Positions 6,822 to 15,254 of a stretch of DNA of 21,884 nt are shown here, piece after piece. The stretch is from an uncultured Prevotella sp. GTDB lineage: Bacteria; Bacteroidota; Bacteroidia; Bacteroidales; Bacteroidaceae. The number at the start of each line of letters is the position of its first letter. Position 1 is the first letter of the stretch. The notes under the pieces were generated by a model. That model did not search any database. It saw nothing but the letters and a program-made list of their open reading frames with translations, and was not told where the DNA came from. A program made the position numbers and the translations under genes. The stretch is from contig CAJKQX010000041.1 in assembly GCA_905202125.1 (NCBI GenBank), positions 1 to 21,884 on the forward strand, in the 5' to 3' direction.

Positions 6822-8885
6822 ATGAGAATAAAAGCTATTACAGCCGCGCTGCTCTGCGCCGTGACGGCTCATGCCAAAGGCGATAACGGTCCGATGAAGC
6901 TTGTGCCGGTGGAGAATGTGAAGGTGGCCGATGCGTTTTGGACACCAAGATACGACAACTGGTTCAAGGTGACCATACCCGATGTGCTCAACAAGTTTGA
7001 GGGTCGCGGCACGGGAAATAATCAAGGCAACACTCTGGACAATTTCGACCAGATAGCCTCAGGCATCCGCAATACGGGCCATCATGTGGGCGAACCCTGG
7101 TTTGACGGACTGGTCTACGAGACCATACGCGGCGTGGCCGACATGCTCAAACAGCGTCGCGACCCCGCCATAGAGGCTCGCATAGACATGTATGTGGACA
7201 AGATCGCGGCGGCACAGGCTTCCGATAAGGACGGATATCTCAACACTTACACTCAACTCATGTATGCCGACAAACGCTGGGGCGAGCATGGCGGACTGCT
7301 GCGCTGGCAACATGACGTGTACAATCTCGGTGCACTGGTGGAGGCAGGTGTGCACTATTATGAGGCCACGGGCAAGACCAAGCTGCTCGTTGCGGCCACT
7401 CGTGCTGCCAACATGATGTGCGGCTACATGGGCGAATATCCCCGCCACAATGTCGTACCGGCCCACTCGCTGCCCGAGGAGGCTATGGTTAAACTCTATT
7501 GGCTTTATCGCGACCGTCCCGAAGCGGCCAAACAGGTGAACGCCCAGGGCGTGAACGTGGACAAGAACGAATACTTGCGTCTCGCCACATTCTGGATAGA
7601 GCACCGCGGTGTGCATTGTGGTTATCCGCAGTGGGGCACAATCGGCAACGAGGCTGCCGAGCGATGGATACGCGACAACAAATATACCGATCCTAAATAC
7701 GGCAACCACTCGCGCCCGTCGTTCGGTCCGTATGCCCAGGATTCTCTCACGCTCGACAGACAAAATACCATCGAGGGTCATGCCGTGCGCGCCACCCTGT
7801 ATATGACAGGTGTCACCACCGCCGCCATCGAGACCCACAACCCGATGTATATCGCTGCCGCCCGCCGTCTGTGGGACAACATGGCCGGACGCCGTATGTT
7901 CATCACCGGAGGTGTGGGAGCGATAGCTTATGACGAGAAATTCGGCGGCGACTATTTCCTGCCAAATGATGCTTATCTCGAAACATGCGCCGCCGTGGGT
8001 GTGGCTTTTTACAGTCAGCGCTTGAATCAACTCACGTGCGACGCCCGCTACATGGACGAGTTTGAACGCTCCTTATATAATAATGTCCTCACGGGCATCT
8101 CCCTTGCCGGCGACAATTACACTTATCAGAATCCTCTTGACGGCGATCATCACGGCCGTTGGCAGTGGCACGGCTGTCCGTGCTGTCCTCCGATGTTCCT
8201 CAAACTGGTGTCGGCCATGCCGGGATTCGCCTATGGATATGATAAAAACTCGGTGTACGTGAACCTCTTCATTGGTAGTCAGGCACGCATTGACGACATG
8301 AAACTGAGCATCAGTCAGGCCACAGCCTATCCGAGCAACGGACAGGTGGCCATCACCATCAACCCCGACAAGAGCAAGACGTTCACCCTCAAGGTGCGCA
8401 TCCCGGGCTGGGCCGTGGGTAAGGAGAATCCCTTCGGACTCTACAACTCGACTCCCGCAACGCGTCCCATACTTATGGTCAACGGTCAGGAGGTGGAGAC
8501 CACGATCGTCAACGGATACGCCTGCATCGACCGCAAGTGGAACAAGGGTGATGTGGTGTCGCTCTCGCTGCCTGTCGAACCGCGCTATGTGACAGCCCAC
8601 AACGCCGTGAACGATCTCAAGGGAATGACGGCCATCGCCGCCGGACCGATAGTCTACTCGTTTGAGGAGTGCGACAACAAAGACGTGAAGCATCTCAAGG
8701 TGGATACAAAAGGCAAACTGGCAATGAATCGCACCACACAGTTCGGTTCGCCGGTCAATATCGTCAGCGGTGACGGTGTGGACGCCCGGGGCAACAAGGT
8801 CACCTTCCGTGCCGTGCCCTATTTCGCCGTAGGCAACCGTCATAAGGGCGAAGCCTATAAGGTTTGGGCAGAGGAGAGCCGGTGA
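6822..8885 (+). CDS. Secreted GH127-family beta-L-arabinofuranosidase
   Basis: A 687-residue glycoside hydrolase of family GH127 (formerly DUF1680), whose characterised members release beta-L-arabinofuranose through a cysteine nucleophile held by zinc. An N-terminal signal peptide is visible (MRIKAITAALLCAVTAHAKG, cleavage near 18), so it acts in the periplasm or outside. The (alpha/alpha)6 barrel spans about 30-470, followed by beta-sandwich domains. The zinc/catalytic residues are present: ETC at 387-389 (E387, C389) and the CPCCPPM cluster at 452-458 (C452, C454, C455). Length fits secreted Bacteroidetes members. No SusC/SusD pair or other glycosidase is adjacent, so it is not in an obvious polysaccharide utilisation locus. 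Substrate is inferred from the family only, since GH127 includes other specificities. Confidence 0.88.
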   Translation: MRIKAITAALLCAVTAHAKGDNGPMKLVPVENVKVADAFWTPRYDNWFKVTIPDVLNKFEGRGTGNNQGNTLDNFDQIASGIRNTGHHVGEPWFDGLVYETIRGVADMLKQRRDPAIEARIDMYVDKIAAAQASDKDGYLNTYTQLMYADKRWGEHGGLLRWQHDVYNLGALVEAGVHYYEATGKTKLLVAATRAANMMCGYMGEYPRHNVVPAHSLPEEAMVKLYWLYRDRPEAAKQVNAQGVNVDKNEYLRLATFWIEHRGVHCGYPQWGTIGNEAAERWIRDNKYTDPKYGNHSRPSFGPYAQDSLTLDRQNTIEGHAVRATLYMTGVTTAAIETHNPMYIAAARRLWDNMAGRRMFITGGVGAIAYDEKFGGDYFLPNDAYLETCAAVGVAFYSQRLNQLTCDARYMDEFERSLYNNVLTGISLAGDNYTYQNPLDGDHHGRWQWHGCPCCPPMFLKLVSAMPGFAYGYDKNSVYVNLFIGSQARIDDMKLSISQATAYPSNGQVAITINPDKSKTFTLKVRIPGWAVGKENPFGLYNSTPATRPILMVNGQEVETTIVNGYACIDRKWNKGDVVSLSLPVEPRYVTAHNAVNDLKGMTAIAAGPIVYSFEECDNKDVKHLKVDTKGKLAMNRTTQFGSPVNIVSGDGVDARGNKVTFRAVPYFAVGNRHKGEAYKVWAEESR

Positions 8886-8915
8886 GATAGTTTGAATAAT
8901 GTGAATTGAACGATA

Positions 8916-8950
8916 AGTGTAGGGCCGTGGGCCTGTTGCGGCCCTACACT
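8916..8950. repeat. Dispersed palindromic repeat, copy B (perfect hairpin)
   Basis: A perfect 12-base inverted repeat, AGTGTAGGGCCG (8916-8927) and CGGCCCTACACT (8939-8950), around an 11-base loop. It carries both outer ends (TGTAGGGCCG / CGGCCCTACA) seen at copies A, C and D but lacks the internal TTGCGGCCGCAA palindrome. It sits in the 96-bp gap between the convergent GH127 and nucleoside kinase genes, so it could act as a two-way transcription terminator. No T-tract follows on either strand. Confidence 0.75.
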
Positions 8951-8981
8951 GTATCGGCAAATATTTATAACAACAGCCATT

Positions 8982-10643
8982 TCAATATCTGAACGAACTG
9001 CCTCCGAGAAACTCGCGCAGGAGCGATGTGGAGGGCAGCGTGTCGTAGTCTATCGATGCGAAATATCCCAGAAACTTGCGCAAGCGGTACGCTTCGGCAT
9101 ATTCATCACAGTTTTCAGGCACCTGTTCGAGCATCGGCAGCGCCTGTGTCTTGATGGCAGCCAGCTCGTAGATCATGGCCGAATTGAACATCATGTCGGC
9201 GTTCTCCTGATACGGGAATATCCATTTGTTCTCGCCGGCCCTGACGCTCGGCCAGCGGTGTATGGTCTCGCGGGCGTTCACGCCGCGATACTTGTAGTCG
9301 CGGATGATACGTCTGAGCAGACGATTGTCCGTGGTCGGGATGTAGTTGTGGTTGTCGAGCAGTATCGTGGTGAGTGCCGAGGCGTACACCTTGAATTTCT
9401 GACAGTCGGGTATCTGAGCCGTCAGTTCGGGGTTGAGAGCATGTATGCCCTCCACGACGAGCATCTCGTTGGGCTCCAGTCTGAGTTTTCTTCCGCTCGA
9501 TTCGCTTTTGCCCGTCTGGAAATTGTATTTGGGCAGGACTACCTCTTCACCCTTGAAGAGTGCTTCAAGATGATTGTTGAGCAACGGTATGTTTAGCGCA
9601 TGCAGATGCTCGTAGTCGTATTCGCCCTTGTCATCCTTAGGCGTCAGCTCGCGATCCACGAAATAATCGTCGAGCGAGATGGGCACAGGCCGTATGCCGT
9701 TGGTCACCAGTTGTATTGACAGACGTTTGCACATGGTCGTCTTTCCGCTCGACGACGGACCGGCGATGAGCACCATCCTCACGTCCTTGCGGTCCGCAAT
9801 CTCGTCGGCAATGTGTGCTATCTTCTTCTCCTGTAGTGCTTCCGACACATTTATTATATCGTTGGAGAGCCCTTTGGCCACTATCGTGTTGAACGCGCCG
9901 ACGGTGCTCACGCCCAGCAGATTCTGAAGGTTGTGATGCTCCTTGAACACCTCAAACATCTTGTCCTGCCTTATCAGGTGGCCCAGCTCGGCCGGATTGT
10001 CGATTGAAGGGATGCGCAGGAGCACTCCGTCGTAGTATCTCTCGAGTCCGAAAAGATATATCTGCGACGTGTTGGTGAGCATCGTGCCGTAGAAATAGTC
10101 GGCATATCCGTCAAGCTCATAGTACGTGGTGTAGATGTCTCCGATGGTGCGCAGCAGAGCGACCTTCGACTGTGCGCCCGCATTCCCGAACATCTCGATG
10201 GCCTCTTCCGTCGGTACCATACGGCGCCGGATGGGCAGTGCCGCGTCGATGATCTCCTTCATCCTGCGGCGCAGACACTCCACGTCCCCGTCTGTCACGC
10301 CTCCGTCTTTCCTCAGGTCGCAGTAGTAGCCGTTGCTCACGGGAATGTCTATCACCACGCCGGCACCCGGGAAGATGTCGTGCACGGCCTTGCACAGGAC
10401 GAAAAACAATGTGCGTGTGTAGCATCTCGATCCCGACGACGAGTACAGGTCGAGAAATTCCACATCCTTGTTGCTGTACACACGATAGTTGAGGCCCTCC
10501 ACTTTGTTGTTCACTTTCGCGCTTACCGGACCGTAAGGCATGTCGATATTTATTTTCGAAAAAATATCAGAAAGTGTGCTTCCCGTTTCTACCGTTAAAG
10601 ATTTTTTATTATTTTTGCAACGTATTTTCAATGTTTGTTTCAT
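8982..10643 (-). CDS. TGS-domain nucleoside (uridine) kinase-like protein
   Basis: A 553-residue fusion typical of Bacteroidetes and Firmicutes. Residues 1-66 are a TGS-like domain, about 70-235 resemble the ThrRS second additional (editing-like) domain, and 285-485 form a uridine/phosphoribulokinase-type P-loop kinase. The Walker A motif GPSSSGKTT is at 295-303, followed by ISLDDYFVDRELTPKDDKGEYDYEHL, the nucleoside-binding region of uridine kinases, and VVEGIHALNP. The reaction is presumably phosphorylation of uridine, cytidine or another nucleoside in salvage. The purpose of the N-terminal tRNA-synthetase-like part is not established. The gene is convergent with GH127 and divergent from the Na/Pi transporter with a 77-bp shared upstream gap, in which I see no well-spaced promoter pair. 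Confidence 0.85.
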   Translation of the reverse strand: MKQTLKIRCKNNKKSLTVETGSTLSDIFSKINIDMPYGPVSAKVNNKVEGLNYRVYSNKDVEFLDLYSSSGSRCYTRTLFFVLCKAVHDIFPGAGVVIDIPVSNGYYCDLRKDGGVTDGDVECLRRRMKEIIDAALPIRRRMVPTEEAIEMFGNAGAQSKVALLRTIGDIYTTYYELDGYADYFYGTMLTNTSQIYLFGLERYYDGVLLRIPSIDNPAELGHLIRQDKMFEVFKEHHNLQNLLGVSTVGAFNTIVAKGLSNDIINVSEALQEKKIAHIADEIADRKDVRMVLIAGPSSSGKTTMCKRLSIQLVTNGIRPVPISLDDYFVDRELTPKDDKGEYDYEHLHALNIPLLNNHLEALFKGEEVVLPKYNFQTGKSESSGRKLRLEPNEMLVVEGIHALNPELTAQIPDCQKFKVYASALTTILLDNHNYIPTTDNRLLRRIIRDYKYRGVNARETIHRWPSVRAGENKWIFPYQENADMMFNSAMIYELAAIKTQALPMLEQVPENCDEYAEAYRLRKFLGYFASIDYDTLPSTSLLREFLGGSSFRY

Positions 10644-10720
10644 AGCAATGGCTTTTGTTGATCATTATTGGCGTAAAGTTACGAAAATGAACCAAATGCG
10701 AATAATAAATTAAGAGAATT

Positions 10721-12436
10721 ATGTCGACTTTGATTTTTTTTAAGCTTATAGGATCCCTTGCACTCTTGATGTACGGAATGAAATCTATGAGCGACAGTTT
10801 GCAGAAGATGGCAGGTTCGCAATTGCGCCACATCCTGCAAGCCATGACCACCAATCGTTTTGCCGGACTGCTCACCGGAACGTTCGTCACAGCATCCGTA
10901 CAGTCGTCCACGGCGACCACTGTGATGACCGTCTCGTTTGTCAACGCCGGACTGCTCACCCTGGCCCAGGCCATCTCGGTGATCATGGGAGCCAACATCG
11001 GAACCACTCTCACGGCGTGGATCATGAGTGCCGGGTTCTCTTTCAACATAGCCGACTTTGTATATCCGGCCTTCTTTCTGGCCATCATATTGATATATTC
11101 GAAGAAACGCAAGAACATGGGCGATTTCCTGTTCGGTATCTCGTTCATGTTCCTCGGACTGGGCACGTTGCGCCAGACTGGCATCGACATGAATCTGGGG
11201 CAGAACGCCGATGTGCTGGCTTTCTTCTCTTCATTCGACCCCAACAGCTTCGCCACCACGCTCACCTTCCTCCTGCTCGGAGGCATACTCACGATGATGG
11301 TGCAGTCGTCGGCCGCCGTCATGGCCATCACCATGATATTGTGCTCCACGGGTGTGCTGCCCATATATCAGGGCATAGCCCTTGTCATGGGTGAAAACAT
11401 AGGTACGACGGTCACCTCCAACATCGCCGCGCTCTCGGCCAACACGCAGGCCCGCCGGGCCGCTTTCGCCCACATGTTCTTCAACATGTTCGGTGTGGTG
11501 TGGGTGATGTGCCTGTTCAAGCCGTTCGTCAACATGGTGTGCGGATTCGTGGGATACGATGAGGATATTCCCAACACCGACCCCCATTTCGCGGCCAATG
11601 CCGCCAAGCTCTCCTTCGTGCTTGCCGCCTTCCACACGACGTTCAACCTCATCAACACCGCCGTCCTGATATGGTTCATCCCGCAGATAGAGAAGATAGT
11701 GTGCCGCGTCATCAAGCCACGCATCGGCAAGACCGACGAGGAGGACGATTTCCGTCTGCGCTTCATCAGCAGCGGTATCATGCAGACACCCGAGCTCTCC
11801 GTGCTGGAGGCACAAAAGGAGATCACGCTCTTTGCCGAGCGCATACAGCGCATGTTCACTATGGTGCGCGAGCTTCTCGGAGTGACCGATGAGACAGCCT
11901 TCACCAAGCTCTTCACGCGAATAGAGAAATACGAGAGCATCAGCGACAACATGGAAATCGAGATTGCCAAGTATCTCGACAACGTCAGCAACGCCCACCT
12001 GAGCGACGAGACCAAAGCCAAGATACGTGCCATGCTGCGCGAGATTTCCGAGATAGAAAGTATCGGCGACAGCTGCTACAACATCGCCCGCACCATCAAC
12101 CGCCGTATCAAGGGCAAGGAGGATTTCATTCCGCAGCAGTATGAGCACATGCACCAGATGTTCGAGCTGACCAACGACAGCCTCTCACAGATGAACATCA
12201 TGCTGGCCACACGCCGCGAGAATATCGACGTGAACCGCTCGTTCAACATCGAGAACGAAATCAACAACTACCGCAACCAGCTCAAGAGCCAGAACATCAA
12301 CGACGTGAATGACCACAAGTACACCTACGCCATCGGCACGATGTACATGGACATCATCAGCGAGTGCGAGAAACTGGCCGACTACGTGGTCAATGTGGTA
12401 GAGGTGCGCATGGGCACACGCCAGAGAGAAGCCTGA
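10721..12436 (+). CDS. Na/Pi-cotransporter family protein with PhoU-like tail
   Basis: A 571-residue protein of the NptA/SLC34-like Na+/phosphate cotransporter family. Two inverted-repeat membrane halves each carry the family QSS signature: ASVQSSTATT (Q61-S63) and MMVQSSAAV (Q195-S197). Each is followed by a GxNIGTT motif: GANIGTT at 90-96 and GENIGTT at 224-230. Residues from about 360 to 565 form a helical, soluble PhoU-like domain (FAERIQRMFTMVREL, EISEIESIGDSCYNIARTI). The AAGAGAA sequence eight bases upstream is a possible ribosome-binding site. Likely role: sodium-driven phosphate uptake or efflux at the inner membrane. Some family members instead affect cyclic-dinucleotide or envelope phenotypes. 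It stands alone, with no pst or pho genes nearby. Confidence 0.88.
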   Translation: MSTLIFFKLIGSLALLMYGMKSMSDSLQKMAGSQLRHILQAMTTNRFAGLLTGTFVTASVQSSTATTVMTVSFVNAGLLTLAQAISVIMGANIGTTLTAWIMSAGFSFNIADFVYPAFFLAIILIYSKKRKNMGDFLFGISFMFLGLGTLRQTGIDMNLGQNADVLAFFSSFDPNSFATTLTFLLLGGILTMMVQSSAAVMAITMILCSTGVLPIYQGIALVMGENIGTTVTSNIAALSANTQARRAAFAHMFFNMFGVVWVMCLFKPFVNMVCGFVGYDEDIPNTDPHFAANAAKLSFVLAAFHTTFNLINTAVLIWFIPQIEKIVCRVIKPRIGKTDEEDDFRLRFISSGIMQTPELSVLEAQKEITLFAERIQRMFTMVRELLGVTDETAFTKLFTRIEKYESISDNMEIEIAKYLDNVSNAHLSDETKAKIRAMLREISEIESIGDSCYNIARTINRRIKGKEDFIPQQYEHMHQMFELTNDSLSQMNIMLATRRENIDVNRSFNIENEINNYRNQLKSQNINDVNDHKYTYAIGTMYMDIISECEKLADYVVNVVEVRMGTRQREA

Positions 12437-12447
12437 AACAAATTCAC

Positions 12448-12466
12448 TGCGGCCTTACCGGCCACA
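12448..12466 (+). terminator. Weak hairpin after the Na/Pi transporter
   Basis: TGCGGCC (12448-12454) can pair with GGCCACA (12460-12466) with one mismatch around a five-base loop, eleven bases after the stop codon. There is no T-tract, so a terminator role is only a suggestion. Confidence 0.3.
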
Positions 12467-12475
12467 CCGGGAAAC

Positions 12476-12511
12476 TGCATAAATATACATTTTGTTTTGA
12501 ATAATTATGCA
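12476..12511. promoter_or_regulatory. Tandem ArgR-box-like operator pair
   Basis: TGCATAAATATACA (12476-12489) and TGAATAATTATGCA (12498-12511) each resemble the core of the arginine-repressor box (TGAATwwwwATTCA) with one to three mismatches. Their centres are 22 bp apart, close to the two-turn spacing of natural ARG box pairs. No arginine gene lies next to them, so what they control is unclear, and an AT-rich chance match is possible. Confidence 0.35.
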
Positions 12512-12703
12512 AAAATTTTCTTCCAAACTCTCTGACAATCGCATCGTTTCGCACGATGGATTTCTTTGTCGCAAATACGCGAGTTTTGAGCGGGTTTGCT
12601 CAATATCCTGATAATCAGACGAATATTCCGTTTTGTGGTTTGAAAATATACAAATTTTAACAAGAAAAACTCCAAATTTAGGTAAAAAAGCGGCAAAATC
12701 GCC

Positions 12704-12770
12704 TTCCAAAAGTGCCCCTTTCGCATCCCGAAAGGGTTCCTTTCGCATTCCCGAAGGGCCCCTTTTGGAA
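12704..12770. repeat. Three-way-junction inverted-repeat element
   Basis: The outer stem TTCCAAAAG (12704-12712) pairs perfectly with CTTTTGGAA (12762-12770). Inside are two tandem, near-identical hairpins: CCCTTTCG/CGAAAGGG (12716-12723 with 12729-12736) and CCTTTCG/CGAAGGG (12739-12745 with 12752-12758, one G-U pair). The hairpins share the core CCTTTCGCAT. The fold is predicted on either strand. It could be a small mobile repeat, a structured RNA or a protein-binding DNA cruciform. Confidence 0.65.
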
Positions 12771-12928
12771 ATTTGATGTGTTACGGTGGGGTGATAATAT
12801 GTGTTTTTCGGCCCCCATCTTTCTATTTTGCGATTTTGTTTTGTCAAGATTTTTTACTTTTTGGTTTGCATATTTATACGGTTTCGGAGATTTTGATACT
12901 AATCTTATTCAAAATATCGTCCACGAAT

Positions 12929-12941
12929 GTAGGGCCGCAAT
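12929..12941 (+). repeat. Half copy of the dispersed repeat, copy E
   Basis: TGTAGGGCCGCAA matches the outer 13 bases of the repeat arms at copies A, C and D, but no second arm follows. Instead a T-run and the btuB promoter element come next, so the promoter may overlap a repeat remnant. Confidence 0.5.
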
Positions 12942-12953
12942 CATTTTTTTGTG

Positions 12954-12961
12954 TAATTTTG
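12954..12961 (+). promoter_or_regulatory. Candidate -7 element for the riboswitch-btuB transcript
   Basis: TAATTTTG matches the Bacteroidetes -7 consensus TAnnTTTG. It lies about nine bases ahead of the 5' strand of riboswitch stem P1 (12970), the right position for a start that includes the whole aptamer. No TTTG is found 20 bases upstream, where the repeat remnant lies. Confidence 0.5.
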
Positions 12962-12969
12962 CAAGCGAT

Positions 12970-13125
12970 ACGGTACGTGCCATGCACGATAATAGGGAAT
13001 GGAGTGTGATTCTCCGACAGTCCCGCTGCTGTGAGCCGCCCTTATACGCGGAGCGAACACGGAGCCACTGGACAATTATCCGGGAAGGCGTTCGCATCCG
13101 GGCGACGAGTCAGAAGACCTGCCGT
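12970..13125 (+). ncRNA. Cobalamin (AdoCbl) riboswitch
   Basis: A B12-sensing aptamer in the leader of btuB. The conserved blocks appear in order: AATAGGGAA (12990 region), GACAGTCCCGCTGCTGTGA (about 13015-13033), GCCACTG (about 13065), CGGGAAGGCG (about 13081-13090) and GTCAGAAGACCTGCC at the 3' side (about 13109-13123). Stem P1 closes with ACGGTA (12970-12975) and TGCCGT (13120-13125), including one G-U pair. In Bacteroidetes this class usually turns off B12 uptake genes when cobalamin is plentiful, often by masking the ribosome-binding site. The btuB start lies about 40 bases downstream, which fits translational control. Confidence 0.93.
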
Positions 13126-13165
13126 GTTCAGAGAGATATCATGTTTTTTCACCGTTGCGAGGACG

Positions 13166-15178
13166 ATGGCGAGAATTCTTACTGTTATGAGAGAATACAT
13201 CATTATTGTGTTGATGGGCATATCGGCCGCGGCCGTCGCCCATACCTATGGCGATACCATCGTGCACCAACGCAGTGTGGACGAGGTGGAGGTCACGGCC
13301 CGCAGAGTGTCGCGCGACATCAGCGGCCCGCAGTCCGTGCAGACACTCGATGGCGACGACATGCGCCGGTCGGGCACGTTTCGTCTGGCCGATGCCGTAC
13401 GGCGGTTTGCCGGCGTGAGTGTGCAGGACTACGGCGGACAGGGCGGTCTGAAGACCGTCTCGGTGCGCAGTCTCGGCGCCCATCATACGGCCGTGAGCTA
13501 CAACGGCGTGGTGATGAGCAACACACAGGCCGGACAGATAGACCTCAGCCGCTACACCACCGACAATATCAATCGCGTCACGCTCACTACAGGGTCGGGC
13601 GATGACATCATGCAGAGCGCGCGCCACACCGCATCGGGCGCAGTGCTCGATATCGTCACGGCTGTTCCGGCCTTTGACGACGGAAAGCGCGACAACCTGC
13701 GGATGCGTCTGCGCACAGGCAGTTGGGGACTATTGTCGCCCACGCTCAACTATTGCCGACAGTTGGGCGGCAACACCACCATAGCCCTCGACGGTTCGTA
13801 CATGCGCTCCGACGGCATCTATCCTTACAGTCTGAGCAACGGGCGTGAGACCATCACGGGCCGGCGCTCCAACTCCGACATCTCTTCGTGGCAGGGCGAG
13901 GCATCCCTGCGCACTGTCTTCAACGACAGTTCGTCGCTCGCCGTGCGCACAGGCATGTTCTCCTCGCGCCGCGGTCTGCCCGGTGCGGTGATATTCTACG
14001 ACAATCCGTCGCGCGAACGTCTGGCCGATGAGGACTTTTTCGCGCAGACGATATTCAGCCGCCGGCTGGGCCGCACACTGCGTCTCGCCACGCGGGCCCG
14101 CTACTCCCACACATGGAACAGATACACCGACCGCGACGTGAAATACACAGACGGCCTCAAACGCGAGGTCAACCGTCAGGACGAATACTACGCCTCGGCC
14201 ACCATAGGATGGTTTCCCATAGCCCGACTGTCGCTCGCTCTGGCTCAGGATGTGGCCCTCAACACGCTCAATATGCTCGCATCAGCCGCTCCCGACCCGC
14301 GCCGCCTCACCTCGCTCACGGCCCTCACCTTGCGCTACAAGACCTCGCGCCTGGAATCGGTGGCCGCGCTCACCGGCACGTTTGCCTCAGAGCACGTACA
14401 TTCGGGCCGCCGTCCCGACCCGCGCCGCCGTCTCTCACCGTCGCTGTCCGTGGCCTGGCGCCCCTTAGACCGGGAACCGTTGTATCTTCGCGCTATGGTG
14501 CGCCACACATTCCGCATGCCCACCTTCAACGACCTTTATTATGACCGCATAGGTACGATAGACCTACGCCCCGAGCGTGCCCGCGAATATTCCATAGGTG
14601 TGGCGTGGACATCGAGCCGGTTGCCGCTCTTCGATTATCTCTCGATAGCCGTCGACGCTTACCACAATGAGGTGCACGACAAGATAGTGGCCACGCCCAC
14701 GCTGTATGTGTGGAAGATGGCCAACTATGGCCGTGTGCGTATTGATGGCCTCAGTGCCACCTTTGCCGCCAGCGTCTCCGTGGCCCGCGGCGCAGACCTC
14801 AGGATACAAGGCTCGTACATGTTGCAGCGCTCTGTGGACGTCACCGACAGTCGGCAGCCCGGATACAAACATCAGTTGCCCTACACACCCCGCCACACCG
14901 GCAGCGCCGCCGTCACCCTCCACACACCGTGGGTAGACCTGGGCTACACGCTCACGGGCTGCGCCAAGCGTTACAGCATGATACAGTCCACGCACGAATA
15001 TCTCATCCCCGGCTACTGCGACCAGTCTGTTGCCCTCTCGCGGGCGTTGCGTCTCGGCCGGCATACGTTGGACATGCAGCTCGTGGTGCGCAATATCGCG
15101 GGCGAGCATTATGAGATAATAAAGTATTACCCCATGCCGGGCCGCTCGCTCGAGTTCTCGGCTGCCATCGGGATATGA
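13166..15178 (+). CDS. btuB: TonB-dependent cobalamin receptor BtuB
   Basis: A 670-residue outer-membrane TonB-dependent receptor. The signal peptide (YIIIVLMGISAAAVAHT) is followed by a TonB-box-like SVDEVEVTAR (37-46). A plug domain (about 50-168) carries RFAGVSVQDYGGQGGLKTVSVRSLG and YNGVVMSN, and a 22-stranded-type barrel makes up the rest. There is no STN or carboxypeptidase-like extension, as usual for BtuB and unlike SusC. The ATG at 13166 is chosen; 13187 is equally good for a signal peptide. An in-frame ATG at 13031 lies inside the riboswitch and is rejected. The cobalamin riboswitch directly upstream and the BtuG-like gene downstream make B12 or a related corrinoid the substrate. 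The protein ends AAIGI without the usual terminal aromatic residue. Confidence 0.9.
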   Translation: MARILTVMREYIIIVLMGISAAAVAHTYGDTIVHQRSVDEVEVTARRVSRDISGPQSVQTLDGDDMRRSGTFRLADAVRRFAGVSVQDYGGQGGLKTVSVRSLGAHHTAVSYNGVVMSNTQAGQIDLSRYTTDNINRVTLTTGSGDDIMQSARHTASGAVLDIVTAVPAFDDGKRDNLRMRLRTGSWGLLSPTLNYCRQLGGNTTIALDGSYMRSDGIYPYSLSNGRETITGRRSNSDISSWQGEASLRTVFNDSSSLAVRTGMFSSRRGLPGAVIFYDNPSRERLADEDFFAQTIFSRRLGRTLRLATRARYSHTWNRYTDRDVKYTDGLKREVNRQDEYYASATIGWFPIARLSLALAQDVALNTLNMLASAAPDPRRLTSLTALTLRYKTSRLESVAALTGTFASEHVHSGRRPDPRRRLSPSLSVAWRPLDREPLYLRAMVRHTFRMPTFNDLYYDRIGTIDLRPERAREYSIGVAWTSSRLPLFDYLSIAVDAYHNEVHDKIVATPTLYVWKMANYGRVRIDGLSATFAASVSVARGADLRIQGSYMLQRSVDVTDSRQPGYKHQLPYTPRHTGSAAVTLHTPWVDLGYTLTGCAKRYSMIQSTHEYLIPGYCDQSVALSRALRLGRHTLDMQLVVRNIAGEHYEIIKYYPMPGRSLEFSAAIGI

Positions 15179-15254
15179 CCGTTACCGCATATTCCCGCTA
15201 TCGGTCCCGACCGACATACACATGACAATAATAAATCAAAAAATACTCAAGACA

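Larger units (their letters stand above)
12437..12969. other. 533-bp structured non-coding region
   Basis: An AT-rich gap between the Na/Pi transporter and the cobalamin riboswitch. From left to right it holds a weak terminator-like hairpin, a tandem ArgR-box-like pair (12476-12511), a small inverted repeat CATCGT/ACGATG (12542-12558), a three-way-junction-like inverted repeat (12704-12770), a half copy of the dispersed repeat (12929-12941) and a -7 promoter element (12954-12961). A minus-strand open frame (12455-12847) runs through the middle. Its translation covers the hairpin element and has no recognisable domain, so I treat it as non-coding. Confidence 0.6.

Noticed and set aside
6822..8885. 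Polysaccharide utilisation locus around the GH127 gene
   Set aside because: There is no SusC/SusD pair, hybrid two-component regulator or other carbohydrate enzyme in the flanking genes.
12455..12847. Minus-strand open frame of 130 codons in the large intergenic region
   Set aside because: It runs through the tandem hairpins and AT-rich DNA, has no domain or good ribosome-binding site, and part of its translation is simply the repeat read as codons.
13031..13165. N-terminal extension of btuB from an ATG inside the riboswitch
   Set aside because: It would translate conserved aptamer sequence. The signal peptide begins only after 13166.
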